From contig OW121852.1 in assembly GCA_933228895.1 (NCBI GenBank), forward strand, positions 132,303,544-132,367,543: 64,000 nucleotides of DNA, in the 5' to 3' direction. Source of the DNA: Platycnemis pennipes. Lineage: Eukaryota > Arthropoda > Insecta > Odonata > Platycnemididae. The translations under genes were made by a program, and so were the position numbers. The notes beneath the pieces are model-generated. The model was not told the origin of the DNA. It ran no database searches and was given only the letters and a program-made list of their open reading frames with translations. Shown piece after piece: positions 11,361 to 23,049 of the stretch; the first letter of the stretch is position 1; the number at the start of each line of letters is the position of its first letter.

Positions 11361-13290
11361 CAGTAGAACCTCTATTTTACGAAGTTGAAGGGACCCAAAA
11401 ATTTGAGCTTTGTAAATCAGAGGGTTTGTAAATTGGAGGTTATCTTCCACTAACTCCTCTGTCTCCGGAAATGATGTGTCACCAAAACCAGCTGATCTCC
11501 AACAGTAGGAAATAGTTTTTGCGGTGACACTCCCATGCTCTGGCAACACCTCGCACAGCATGGAGCAATGTCCATGGAGGCACATCATGCACATAAGAGG
11601 CTTGATCTGCGACAAATGTATGTCTACTAAAACTCTGCTGACAGGAATGCGAGTGTACTTTCAATGCAATTAAAGACTATGCTGTACTTAACTTGTCAAA
11701 TAGTTATCTTAGGTTTGAAATCAAACTAATTACTATAACAAATAATAGTCATCTGCTCATTCAGGGGAAAAAACAGATATTACGTGAAATTCTCTGTGTG
11801 CAGTGTATTTGCCAGAAATTGAAAGGATTTAAAAATTACACCTCAATTGTATTGATTCCCTGTATAGCAAAGGCATTATTCCTAAGGCTAGGAGACCCAC
11901 TTTAGTAAAAGAGAATGAAACAGCCATGAATTAAAAAAAACAGGTGAATATTTTTTTTCTACAAATTTATAATGGTATGAACTTGGCTGCTGCAACTGAA
12001 TTAAGTTCTTGTAGTTGTTCAGTTGGTAGATCTCAAAATAAGGGGAATAACTCATAAGAGAATTAACTCATCCCGTGGAGTATTTTAAGCATATGCAGTT
12101 ATGTATTAATTAACGAAAGGGGTATATTTAGTGCTAGTCGATTTGTGTTTAAAGAAGCCATTTTAACATGGGAAAGCCAGGGATGCATTTTAACTAGGAA
12201 ATTTCAAAACTAAGTTCCAACTGACCCCGTATATTTCAGTGAAAAGACCATAAAATGCCTTTTTTGAAGAAAGCGTATCATCTCAAATACATTTAATAAT
12301 ATTTCGCCGCTGATGAAAGTCAATCTTAGAAATTCACTCAGTTAATTTGAAATTCCCTCTTTTTTTAAGATGCGTTCTATAGTGCTGACATCTAGCGGTG
12401 ATTTACGAGAACTATTTACTCGCGGCTACAGAAAGCGTCGCGATCTCGAAGTCGCGAACGCAAATTCTTACCTAACGACATAAAACACTTCTAATGAAAA
12501 ATTAAATAAATAATTGCATCAAGATTTGATTATAAGTTATTTATTATTGCAAAATTAGTATTTTTTAATGAAACTAATCTCCACGACAGCTGCAGCAAAC
12601 AACTTCCTACGGGAATGCTAGTTTCAAGTCAAAGGCTGAACAAAGTTCTGAATTGGGGTTGCGGCGGCTACCTTAAAGCTAATTTTAAATTATTCCAGAG
12701 AAAATATGGATCCTTTGTGACGACGAGTTAGGTATATGCAATACACAAAATGATAGAAAAGGAATAGAAATTACCAAGCACTAACCCGATTATTTTATGA
12801 ACTGGGGCATTGTTTTCGAGAAGTAGGCGTCGTGCCATGCATCTTTAAGCATTTTTTCCTTGGATCATATAATTAGGATTGAATTGTGATTTGGATGATC
12901 AGTCTCTGGGATTTTTGCTACAGTTTAAGCACTTCAAAAAGCACTATGCTCACATTTCATTTTTCCATATTTTCCCATATGAAATACATGGACCGAGGGC
13001 CCTCTCAACATGACCTATCTGGCTTCAGCTGCTCCTGTCGCGGTATACAGCGATCGTTATTTCATTGTACTGAGTTCAGTGCTACAAAATCATTTCAAAA
13101 ACTTCGTAAAAGAGAGGTCAATCACTCCTAGGGACCGGCCTTTCACTTTGTAAATCAATAAAATCGAGGTTTTGTAAAATAGAGGTCATTTTACATGGTT
13201 TTCCTATATACAAAGATCGGGACCGGTGGAATGGTTCGTAAATTGGTGTCATTTCGTAAATTAGAGGTTCGTAAAAAAGAGGTTCTACTG
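11361..13290 (-). mobile_element. Second Tigger-like element nested in the first
   Basis: Starts CAGTAGAACCTCTATTTTAC and ends GTAAAAAAGAGGTTCTACTG. TA flanks are at 11359-11360 and 13291-13292. The repeat continues inward as further gtaaat / attagagg pairs, typical of pogo-type ends. It disrupts the outer element. Only a short transposase relic is recognisable, and 11.7-13.1 kb is otherwise featureless AT-rich sequence. Confidence 0.8.
11430..11665 (-). pseudogene. Tigger DDE-domain C-terminal relic
   Basis: In two minus-strand frames this segment reads VTAKTISYCWRSAGF followed by ETEELVED. These match the end of Tigger DDE domains (W..VT..TI.NCFRKAGF). The preceding AVRGVARAWE in the overlapping frame is the expected upstream part, so a frame shift lies between. 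No catalytic residue remains. Confidence 0.6.
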
Positions 13291-13589
13291 TAGTCGCAGT
13301 CCTTCTCGGCGATGTCGTCAAATTTATATGTTTACTTCAAGTTCCAGAAAAATTCCAGTGTACACGAAGTACCAGAAATTAATATATTTAAATTATTCTG
13401 ATTCTTGAAATGGGAAAATTAACATTAAGAATGGTATCTCGGTATTAATATAAGAATAATATCTCGGCAGGTTATGAAGCAATGTTCCGGTTAAAAATAT
13501 TTTGGCATTTTCAACTAAGTACCAAGTAGTTGGTCATGGCAAAATAGCCAGATTATGGGTGCTCCAGGATTAAGGTTGCTCAACTTTAT

Positions 13590-14690
13590 ATAGATAATAA
13601 TTCTTTATTCATCTGTTGCACATGTATACAATGTGATGGATGTGATCCAGATATAAATGAAGCATTAAAAATGTGTAAATGGCAAGAAGCAAATGGAAAT
13701 ATAATAAAATATTCAAGTAGGAAAAAGCAAAAATACATGATGAACATGAAATTAGAATCCGGCAGACGAAAAGTCAAGATAGAGGTAATCCTCCCAAGAG
13801 TACAAAGGATTGGTTATAAGCCAGTTCTGAAGAGCAATGCGGGACGTATTGTTGCTCAAAGTGCTAGCTGTGTTGGGCAGCATATGAAAATACTTGATAG
13901 CCAAGTTTTCATGATTAAATGATTTGGCCAACCTGCAGAACGGCACATCTGGTTTTTGATATGCTCTCGTGGCATGGTAGAGTACAAGTGCAGATTTTCT
14001 TTAATGTGCTGCAAGTATTAAATATATATATAAACACCAGAGTGCAGAGTGCTTATCCCCGCCATACAGGCAAAGTGTTCCTATTTCTTTCCGCCGTATT
14101 GGCATCAATGCCACATGCGGGTCACATGCCTTCAGGATACCACAGGTCTCTACCATTCTTACTTTCTGTCGCAGAAATAGCTGCGAAAACATGCATATTT
14201 ATTGTGACTATGGCCAAGAAATAGCCATGAATGAGGACATTGGAAAGCCAATATGTGGAACACATCGTAGGTGATGACTAGTTCTTTAAGATCGAGACAA
14301 GGAGTCCTGTAAAAATTAGAAGGGCATGCTTTCAGTGTTCATTAAAAGGTTGAGTCCTTTGAGTTAAGAAGTGTATATTTACTGGAGAGTTGAATAAATT
14401 TTTTAGAAATAAATAGCGTCTGATAAAACGCTGGTTTCTTCATTTGTTTACGAGCGTAGACTTTTTTCTCTCCTAATCTGTACATTTACGTTATTTTATT
14501 TGGAAAAAATACATGGTTTTCGGCGCTCAAATCCTGATGTTCCAGGCTTAGGTTACCCATTTTCTTAGCACTCTTAATGTTAACTTCAAATTTGGATATG
14601 TGTTAGCCTGGAATATTTGCACGTGCTATCTTAAATTTTGAAAAGGCAGTAGTACAAAGTGTAAACTTCCGCATATTAAAAAAAGATGCG
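13590..14690. other. No recognisable gene; short unassigned ORFs
   Basis: Two consecutive + strand ORFs (13671-13922 and 13919-14224) are open but AT-driven and match no family I know. I see no splice signals or promoter pattern tying them together. Treated as intronic DNA of the eIF4G-like gene. Confidence 0.4.
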
Positions 14691-14945
14691 ATGAAGTATA
14701 GAAGAGAAGAGAACCATATGAAGCACTACGAAGCAGACAAGATCCTGATAAATAAACCACATTTTAAGATACAATGAACTATTAAGGAGCATGATAGGAG
14801 GGAAAATAATAGAGAAAGTTCCTCAAGGAATACCGAGAGACAGGTATATTGCCCGGGTGAAGCAGAATATGAAACAGAAGATTTACAATGACAGAAAGGA
14901 GCTAGCAGGAAACAATGTAATGGAGGGCTGCAGTCTACCAAACTT
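14690..14945 (+). pseudogene. LINE 3'-end coding fragment
   Basis: The + strand frame reads IIEKVPQGIPRDRYIARVKQ. This is the GKVPRGRPRDRYI-type C-terminal end of the non-LTR reverse transcriptases represented at 55.5-56.7 kb. The preceding sequence is broken by stops. Only the extreme C-terminus survives. Confidence 0.6.
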
Positions 14946-14984
14946 AGGATTTAATGGGATTGTAAGTTTTGTAAGTTCTTGTAA

Positions 14985-15790
14985 TTGTAAGTACCTCAAA
15001 GAATTTCCAGCTCACTTGGCGGCCAAGGAAATCTACGAACCGGTACATATCACCCAATGCATTTCGGATGAGTTTTTTGACATGACAAGCGTCCTGCATT
15101 ATATTAATCATCGATTTGGTTGCTGCAAGATTAAAGCTAAGCTTAGTTGGTTGAGAAACTGTTGGAGGACACAGCCAAGCCCCCAGAAGCACTCCTTTTC
15201 CAATATTAGTGGTGTGTCCATTAAAAGTGAGACACCCCACTTCGACCCCTATGTCAGCTTAGCTGTACATGTATTGACTAGAGAGTAATGCTCTTCTACA
15301 TTTGTGCTATTGGCAGGTAAGTACCCCACTGGCCGTCGGAATTTGTCGTTTATGCTAACAATCGTGAAAACTAATTCCTGAGTGGCGAATATCCTAGTCC
15401 CTTGTTGATTGTCTAAGCTCATGCCGACAAATTCTTCGCCTCAGTCTACGTAGCCCATGACTTTTCCATGTCCACCATCGAGATGTTTTCGCATATGCAT
15501 AGCATCTAGAATAAGACAAACTTTCACGTTCTTTTTCTTTTTGGCTCTCTTCCCCACGTACTCCTCGAGTATCTCGAAGGACTCCTGTGTGAACTCTAGG
15601 TTCCCGATCGTAGAAGCATACCATGCTTGTATAACACTTTCACGTGGTAGACAATGCCCTAGGTTAGCCCTAACATTATTGTATGCCTGAACGGAGTAGT
15701 AACGAAAGCTCAGTGTAAATATATGGATCTCCTCTGGGTGCCGAATGCCATAGTACCTTATCTTTACCCTTCTGTTATTCGCTAGTCTTT
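14985..15790 (-). pseudogene. P-element / THAP9-like transposase relic
   Basis: Read on the minus strand from about 15790: YYGIRHPEEIHIFTLSFRYY, AYNNVRANLGHCLP, WYASTIGN, then VCLILDAMHMRKHLD (normally LMLDEMAIRK), KVMGYVD, a TGA stop, GEEFVG, then ATQELVFTIVSIN, FRRPVGY. After a frame shift it continues VGCLTFNGHTTNIGK and DACHVKKLIRNALGD. These blocks occur in this order in P-element and THAP9 transposases, which bind DNA through an N-terminal THAP finger and cut by an RNase-H-like fold. The THAP domain and the C-terminus are absent. The Glu after the first Asp of the DE motif is replaced by Ala. Nonfunctional relic inside the eIF4G intron. Confidence 0.78.
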
Positions 15791-15984
15791 AGTCATTCAA
15801 TTATAGCTGCTCTGTTCTTCGGCAGAATTGAATGCAGATAATGCAGACCTTTAGGCGAGTTTTTCCCGTGTTGATCAATGACCTCCTCCAATGTATTTAC
15901 CTTCCTTTCTCTTCTTTCTATATTCTGCTTTAAGCATTTCATTTATTATCCACGAATAATCCACTCTACCATATGACATGAGAG

Positions 15985-16965
15985 CATCATTATCGGATCT
16001 GAATTTGACCCAGCAGTAAGGGACCTTCGCATGAATAAGGCATCTGGAATTGATGATATTCCTGCAGAACTAATTAAAAATGCAGGAGAGAAGACATTAA
16101 CCCAGCTTTACAAAACCATCTGCGACATGTATTCAACAGGAGAAATACCGAGGGACTTCGAGATAAACATCATCATTCCTATTCCCAAGAAGAAGAGAGC
16201 GGAGATGTCTCGAGGGGTTTTGGGTTCCTCCCGCGTTGATCTTCAGAAGCCGACTGGAATGCCGGTGAAACTGTCGTCCAGCAGGATGAATCAACGCGGG
16301 AGGAACCCGAAACCCTTCGAGACATTACCTGATCACCGAGGAAGCCTTCGCAACAAGAGAGTGGAGAAATGCAAAAATTTTAGGAATATAAGCCTTACAA
16401 CACATGCATCGAAGATATTGACAAGGATCACCTACAGAAGAATAGAACGAAAAGCTGAGGAGTTCCTGGATGAAGATCAATTCGGATTCAGGCAAAGTAA
16501 GGGTACACGGGAAGCAATATTGGCCCTTAGGCTGCTCATAGAGGAACGAATGGAGAAGAACAAACTGACGTTCATTGCATTTGTGGATTTAGAGAAGGCC
16601 TTTGACAACGTGGATTGCGATTCAATGCTTGGAATTTTGAAGGGAATTGGAGTGTCCTACAGTGACCGAAGAATTATACACAGTATGTACAAAAACCAAG
16701 TAGCTGTGATTAAATCTGGACACAGTTTGAAGAGGCAAGAATAAAGAAAGGAGTGAGACAAGGATATGCACTGTCTCCCGTCATTTTTAAAGTTTACATC
16801 GAGAGAGCCATCAACGAAATCAAGGAGAAGTCTTCTGGAGTGAACAACCACGGAGAAAAAATTAGCATGCTGCAATTCGCTGATGACATAGCACTTGTAG
16901 CAGAGACAGTGATGGATTGATGACTAATCTGAGGATTGATGACTAATGATGATGACCATATGATT
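15985..16965 (+). pseudogene. Non-LTR retrotransposon RT copy with internal deletion
   Basis: The frame 16031-16744 reads MNKASGIDDIPAELIKNAG, then ISLTTHASKILTRI, DEDQFGFRQSKGTREAIL, and FVDLEKAFDNVD (RT motif A). A further piece to 16918 in another frame has KGVRQGYALSPVIF and QFADDIALVAE (motif C, F/YADD). Endonuclease and 5' regions are missing. Immediately after the ADD motif the sequence jumps to a gatgactaat tail with gatgatga, the 3' terminus of this family, so about 1 kb of C-terminal coding is deleted. It also carries an in-frame fold-back insertion at 16205-16354. Clade not assigned. Confidence 0.82.
16205..16354. mobile_element. 150-bp fold-back insertion inside the LINE RT
   Basis: Absent from the sister copy at 39.7-41.0 kb, where KKKRAE is followed directly by KCENFR. 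Its left arm (16205-16241, atgtctcgagggg through cccgcgttgatc) is inverted at 16285-16325. The host sequence aagagagcggag (16193-16204) is repeated as aagagagtggag (16355-16366), a 12-bp target duplication with one mismatch. The added 162 bp is divisible by three and contains no stop. Confidence 0.75.
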
Positions 16966-16969
16966 TGTT

Positions 16970-17870
16970 GAATAATCCCTAGGTACCAGCTAAATCACCT
17001 TGAGAGGGTAAAATGAGAAATATTAAAGATTAACTAAACTAATTAACCAACTAGGACACATAGTTAAGCAAATGTTAAGCCGCAGAGTGGACAGAATTCA
17101 ACAATTGAGAAATTATTTCAGAGAATATATTGGAGATGTCAAATTGCAACATTCAATTGATCCACACACAAACGGTAATGAAGACGTACTTTCAGAGTCA
17201 ATGGGGGTGGGTGGTGGTGATTTAGTTTCTGTTGCTCCTTTTGGGCTCTAAAAATTATTTTCAGTGCATTATTAAGTGCACTTACAAGGCTCGATTTTGA
17301 ATAAAAAATGCATGAGTAATATGATCTGACATTCTTACAGAAATGCTTACCAAATGAAGATCATGCGGAGCTATTATTGAATTTATTTCTTCATTATTGC
17401 TGTCACGGAGTGGGTTTTCATTTCCCACAGTTTAATGGTGACTAGTATTCGTAGAATCTTGCATGATATTGCCAAAAACATCTATTTCATTTAGCAATTT
17501 TCTTCCAGTGTGCTCCTCCAAGTAAGGTGTTTGAAAATGCTTTTACGTGGATATGTATATGATAAGGAACCAATACCTCAAAAGGAAAGTTGCTAACTAC
17601 ATGCCTCACCTTTGCTAGAGTCAACGAAGGACAAGATCTTGGGCGAAGATTTCCCCATATATCACGGCATTCCCTCTTAAAATGCGATCACTCAGTGGAG
17701 TTTTCCTGTCCGAACCTCTACCGCAAAACTTTATCCAGACTAACTTTAGGTTCCAAGGCTCCTTCGGGAAACTGCCATGTAATATTGTATTCCAATGATA
17801 GGACCAAGCAAAGGACCACAGAAAAAAAATTTTAAAACTGAAAAAAATATGCATGCACTGATGTTGAAAA
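16970..17870. other. Intronic stretch, no gene recognised
   Basis: AT-rich with small ORFs on both strands (about 17590-17998) that match nothing known and partly overlap the edge of the next transposon. Confidence 0.4.
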
Positions 17871-17877
17871 TATATAT

Positions 17878-18791
17878 GGGTCATTCCACCCAAATTCGAC
17901 CAGGTGATTGCCCTTGGGGTAATCGATTTCGACCAAATTTGGCAGATCGTCTTCATTTGATTACAAAACAAAAACCCCAAAGCCATTTCGTAATACATGC
18001 AACGGTTTACGAGATATTACAATGTTGTAAAACTAGAATTTTACAAAAGCGTCTTCGCGTTTGACGGCATATCTCCGGAAATAAGGAAGATAAAAATACA
18101 TGCAATGACTCATTTTGAAGGTCTTGAATTGAAAAAGATAATTATTAGATTCTTTTATAAAATTTAAACAATTAAATAAAGTTTATAACAAATTCAATTT
18201 TTCAAATCGCTTTTTGACGATGTAGCTATGCCTTCGATTTTCCTCATTTTTTTATATGTTGTAGATACAACCCTTCTCTACAAGCTTAAAAAATTTGGTA
18301 GGGGTAATATTTCATTTAAGAAAGAAAAAAAAAATTGAGTGAAGGTGTAACGCTGGCCTCCCGCCGCGGCGGCGTCCGGCTCTCGCGCCGAACTTTCAGT
18401 AGTCGGTTCTCCAGATCTCATCAGCGCGCTTCCTTTGCTATCCTCTTTTCGCCAATTTTAACTGCATACCGACCCTTTGATTCTCTTTACCCTTGTCATT
18501 CGCCATTTGCTTCCCACTGAAGTGACCGCCGCTTTAGAATCCAGGATTAGCGACAACATGCTTAACAGTGGGTGCGACCATGGGCCCACCAGCGGCCGTG
18601 CTCGGAGGACAATAGACAAACCTCGCTCCGTCTTAGACCTCTCTTCCCCTATCCCATTTTCCTCGCATACCCTTTATTATGTTCTGAGAAACATCTTTGT
18701 AAGTATTGCTCCCAGTAGCCGTCGCCCACCCTCACACATTCACATATTAACCCCTGGTAAAAAACAACGGTAAATACGGGTAGCCACCCAT
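17878..18791 (+). repeat. Left long terminal inverted repeat
   Basis: About 914 bp, inverted copy of 22104-23043. It contains a GC-rich patch (gccgcggcggcg) in otherwise AT-rich DNA. Near the inner end, ccctggtaaaaaac lies before the transposase gene, so this arm probably also holds the promoter. Confidence 0.9.
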
Positions 18792-18949
18792 GAAAATGTT
18801 TTTTCCCTCACAACCTATCTCATTTGCAAGCAATTCGTCAGTTGTCGCCTGTCCTCCGTCAGTTACATTACAAAACACTCCTTGGTCTCGCTTTTCAAGT
18901 GCGTGCGTTTCAGTGCGAGTAAATGTTCTTCGGACTGTAGCCGTTGATT

Positions 18950-21548
18950 ATGAAGTATTCCGTTGGTGATGCGTTAAACGAGAAATGTTCGAGTGATACA
19001 GTATTGAGAAGTTTTCGCAGCTATTCTACTCGTGAAATTGAGTTAATCAAATTGAGAAGTGGTGTGGATGCTGTCCTCAGTGTGTGCAACCGTCATTGTA
19101 AGGATTATTTACTGTTCTACGAGGTTCGTCAAAAGCAGTGCTGCAATCCCTTGAATTTGCACAGAAACATTCGCTCGATTAAATTGTGGACAATTACAAG
19201 GGAGTTCCAAGATTCCTATCATGACTTAGTGCCTGTTGTAATAGAGGGTAGAAAACTCTGTGTTCAATGTAAAGTGGGTGTGAAAAAATTGATCAAGCCA
19301 GAAAATGTTGCCGAAAAGAACAGTTCAGGTTGCTCTCAACATGAGCCAGAAAGTCAGTCTGAGCAAGCGACAAATGACCATTATCTGAGTAGGGTTTATG
19401 GTGCAGCAGGACCTTCAACCAGTGCTACATTCACCATTAAATCTCAAGGTTCTCAGTCAGAGTCATCAGTTAGTTCCATGAAAGATAGCGGGACTGATGA
19501 AACAAATGGAAGTCAGTACACTCCAGGAAAAGAAATTCGCTTGGGAAAACTGAACGAGACCTTAAAATCCCTGGATCAAACACCTATAACAACGAAAAAA
19601 TTGCACAGATCAAGAAAATATCCGGCGAAGAAATTAAAAGTAGCCACCTCTGCTTTGAGATTATCTCTTCAAAGGGTTACTGGTGGGATGGTGGACATTC
19701 AAGAAGATATCCCTGAACAAGAAGATCACTTCCACCAAGCTGGCAAGGAAATGATTATGCAGCTGAAGAATAAGTTCCTCAACGCTACGAAAATTAGTGA
19801 CAAAATTTTAATCTTATCTGTCCTACCTAAATCTTGGAGTGTTTCAAAGATAAAGCAGGAGTTTCACACATCGACGTATTTGGTTAAAAAGATGAAAAAA
19901 TACGTATCTGAGCAAGGAATTCTATGTTCTGCGAACGCGAGACGAAGCAAATACCTCTCAAATGATACTAAACTGAAGGTGATAGAGTTCTACCGTGAAC
20001 CAGATATTAGTAGAGAAATGGCGGGTAAAAAAGAGTGTAAGAGTGTGAAGGAGGGAAATTTGCGTGTAGTTAAGCAGAAAAGGTTAATTCTTTGTAATTT
20101 GAGGGAAGCCTATGAAGCTTTTAAAGAGAAAAATCCTTATTTAAAGATTGGTTTCTCCAAATTTGCGGTTTTGAGGCCTCCTGAGTGCGTGTTGGCTGGT
20201 GAACCTGGCACTCACACCACATGCGTCTGCATGATCCACCAGAATTACAAGTTGCAATACCTCGGGGCTGGATTAGAGCAAATAAAATCGGATAACGGAG
20301 AAAAATTGTTCAAAACCTATCGGGATTGCCTGAAATTCTCACTCTGTCGCCCTCCGTCAGAAATGTGCGTTATGGGTGAGTGCTCAGATACACTACCGCG
20401 AGAAGAGGACGAAAACGGTGATGACGTCGTCAGAAAATGTGGGAGTACAGACAGTATGACAACAATTATTTCAGAGTACTTCAGGGAAAACTGTATGGAT
20501 GAAGTACGTTTCAAGCAATGGACTCATGAAAATCGTTTTACATTAACTACACAGGTCAAGGACGTAGATAGTTTTTGTGAGGCTTTCGCTGAGAATACCA
20601 CCAAAGTAAGAAGGCATGACTACATCGCTCGCATGCAAACTGCATTTTATTTGAAAGTCAGAGACAATCTGAAATTGCGAGAAGTTGTCGTTGTGGCCGA
20701 TTTTTCCGAGAATTTTTCATTTCTTCACCAAGATGCAGTGCAAGGGGTCCATTGGTGTAACGATCAGGCTACAGTACATCCATTTGCATGTTACAGCAGA
20801 AATACCAGCGATGAAGTCACACCTTTCAGTTTGGTTATTATTTCAGACTGTATGGAACATAACGTGAGTGCATTCTATACGTTTCAAGGGAAATTGATAA
20901 CTTTTCTTCGAAGAAGGGATCAATATCTAAGTAAAATAATTTACTTTTCCGACGGTGCTGTGGCTCAATATAAGAACCGCTACAGCATGCTGAATCTATT
21001 ACATCACCAAGAGGATTTCGGAGTTGATGCTGAATGGCATTTCTATGCAACATCGCACGGAAAGGGCCCGAGTGACGGACTAGGAGGGACGCTGAAACGA
21101 TTAGCAACACGTGCCAGTCTGCAGCGCCCGTATGGTGAACACATACAGACTCCTGAGGAGCTATACAAATGGGCAAAATCAAACGTGAAAGGGATGGACT
21201 TTGAGTTTGTAACCAACGAGCAAGTGAACGAGGAAAAGAAGAAGCTGGTGAGAAGATTCCGGGAGGCACCTGCTGTGGAAGGTATACGATCTTTCCATGC
21301 GGCTATTCCACAATCCAGAAAAGACTTATTATTGAAAAGTCTCTCCCAAGCATCCGAGGGAATTACTTTCCACTTCTCTGATGCTGATTTGGTGTGTTTG
21401 GAGGAGAGTACAGATGTTTTACAAGGTCCAGTGAGAAGGTGAGTACATTTCGCACCCGGAATTGACTAGGCAATATTAATTCCATGGCTAAATCTAACTT
21501 TCATCTTTTAGGTCTGCAGCTAAGAAGAAATCACCCTCGGTGATTTAA
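18950..21548 (+). CDS. Putative DDE/D transposase of the long-TIR transposon, one intron
   Basis: An open frame runs from the first ATG (18950). It either ends unspliced at 21442 (830 aa) or, more likely, is spliced from 21438 (donor GTGAGT) to 21512 (acceptor cttttag), giving a basic tail AAKKKSPSVI and about 841 aa. The N-terminal half has scattered Cys/His (SVCNRHCKDY, QKQCCNP, LCVQCKVG) and a Ser-rich, Lys/Arg-rich linker. The middle has paired cysteines (TTCVCMIHQNY, SLCRPPSEMCVMGEC). The C-terminal half has acidic motifs spaced like an RNase-H-fold transposase: VVADFSENFSF (Asp584), IYFSDGAVAQYKNR (Asp668), then AEWHFYATSHGK (Glu695) and SDGLGG (Asp709). No stop or frameshift is seen, so the copy may still encode protein. 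The catalytic assignment is inference. Confidence 0.8.
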
Positions 21549-22103
21549 ACAGCCAGCACAGCAATGTTTCATCAGAGAAAACAAAAGGATACATGAGTTT
21601 CCGGCCATTTAAGCAGCTCTAATTAATCCTGCAATTGTTTTCTAAGCACTTGCTTTAAATAACTAAAGGGAAAAATGATGGAACGATATGCATACAAGCT
21701 AAATACTCTAACTTAAATAATGTATGCTTACTTTCAATTTCAATTAAAATTTAATTTAATTTAAAGGAAAAATCAGTAACTATGGTTATTTAGATACAAA
21801 ATTTAATTTAAATGTGACATTAAAAAAAAAAATATAGAGATTTATAAAATTAATTTGAAATAAAGAAATGTTGATTTGAAAAAGTTCAACTTCATGCCAA
21901 CCATAAACTATTGTTTCAGAAAATTGAGAAAATACACGTTTGTTCCCACTCACGTGAGGAAACGTTTTTCATGCATTATAGTAATAGAGTTTACAGTTCA
22001 ATACTTCAGGAGAGAGGGGAAAACGAGGTGATGACTGAGGGCAAAAGAGTCCAGAAAGGCAATCGTTTCTTAAAGGAAACAAATATTCCGTTGAATGGCA
22101 AGC

Positions 22104-23043
22104 ATGGGTGGCTACCCGCCTTTACCGTTGTTTTTTACCAGGGGTTAATATGTGAATGTGTGAGGGTGGGCGACGGCTACTGGGAGCAATACTTACAAAG
22201 ATGTTTCTCAGAACATAATAAAGGGTATGCGAGGAAAATGGGATAGGGGAAGAGAGGAAAGTAGCATTGGAGGTCTAAGACGGAGCGAGGTTTGTCTATT
22301 GTCCTCCGAGCACGGCCGCTGGTGGGCCCATGGTCGCCCCCGCTGTTAAGCATGTTGTCGCTAATCCTGGATTCTAAAGCGGCGGTCACTTCAGTGGGAA
22401 GCAAATGGCGAATGACAAGGGTAAAGAGAATCAAGGGGTCGGTATGCAGTTAAAATTGGCGAAAAGAGGATAGCAAAGGAAGCGCGCTGATGAGATCTGG
22501 AGAACCGACTACTGAAAGTTCGGCGCGAGAGCCGGACGCCGCCGCGGCGGGAGGCCAGCGTTACACCTTCACTCAATTTTTTTTTTCTTTCTTAAATGAA
22601 ATATTACCCCTACCAAATTTTTTAAGCTTGTAGAGAAGGGTTGTATCTACAACATATAAAAAAATGAGGAAAATCGAAGGCATAGCTACATCGTCAAAAA
22701 GCGATTTGAAAAATTGAATTTGTTATAAACTTTATTTAATTGTTTAAATTTTATAAAAGAATCTAATAATTATCTTTTTCAATTCAAGACCTTCAAAATG
22801 AGTCATTGCATGTATTTTTATCTTCCTTATTTCCGGAGATATGCCGTCAAACGCGAAGACGCTTTTGTAAAATTCTAGTTTTACAACATTGTAATATCTC
22901 GTAAACCGTTGCATGTATTACAAAATGGCTTTGGGGTTTTTGTTTTGTAATCAAATGAAGACGATCTGCCAAATTTGGTCGAAATCGATTACCCCAAGGG
23001 TCAATTTTGCCAAATATCTGGTCGAACTTGGGTGGAATGACCC
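22104..23043 (-). repeat. Right long terminal inverted repeat
   Basis: Inverted partner of 17878-18791. It keeps the GC-rich patch (cgccgccgcggcgg) and the ggttaatatgtgaatg region. The small ORFs within it mirror those of the left arm and are not genes. Confidence 0.9.
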
Positions 23044-23049
23044 ATATGT

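Larger units (their letters stand above)
9997..13586 (-). mobile_element. Tigger-like DNA transposon, outer element of a nest
   Basis: The left end CAGTTGAGCATCTTTAATCC is matched by an inverted copy at the right end (ggattaaggttgctcaactt). TA flanks are present at 9995-9996 and 13587-13588. Inverted homology continues inward (gccggattagggattttgctgg against ccagattatgggtgctcc-type sequence). It contains a minus-strand Tigger/CENP-B transposase relic. A second TA-flanked element (11361-13290) is inserted near its right end. Confidence 0.75.
17878..23043 (+). mobile_element. 5.17 kb DNA transposon with about 0.9 kb TIRs (Sola-like?)
   Basis: GGGTCATTCCACCC begins the left end and GGGTGGAATGACCC closes the right end. 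The TIRs run 17878-18791 and 22104-23043 and match at most positions, with a few short indels (for example about 13 extra bases on the right near 22258-22272). The flanks carry a 4-bp ATAT on both sides (17874-17877 and 23044-23047). Between the TIRs is one large transposase-like gene. A 4-bp target duplication and this kind of transposase recall the Sola superfamily, but that is from memory and unproven. A diverged relative starts at about 63829. Confidence 0.85.

Noticed and set aside
13671..14224. Two overlapping plus-strand ORFs as one gene
   Set aside because: Different frames, no similarity I can name, and no plausible intron joining them.
20838..21269. 143-codon minus-strand ORF inside the transposase gene
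   Set aside because: Antisense shadow of the conserved transposase C-terminus.
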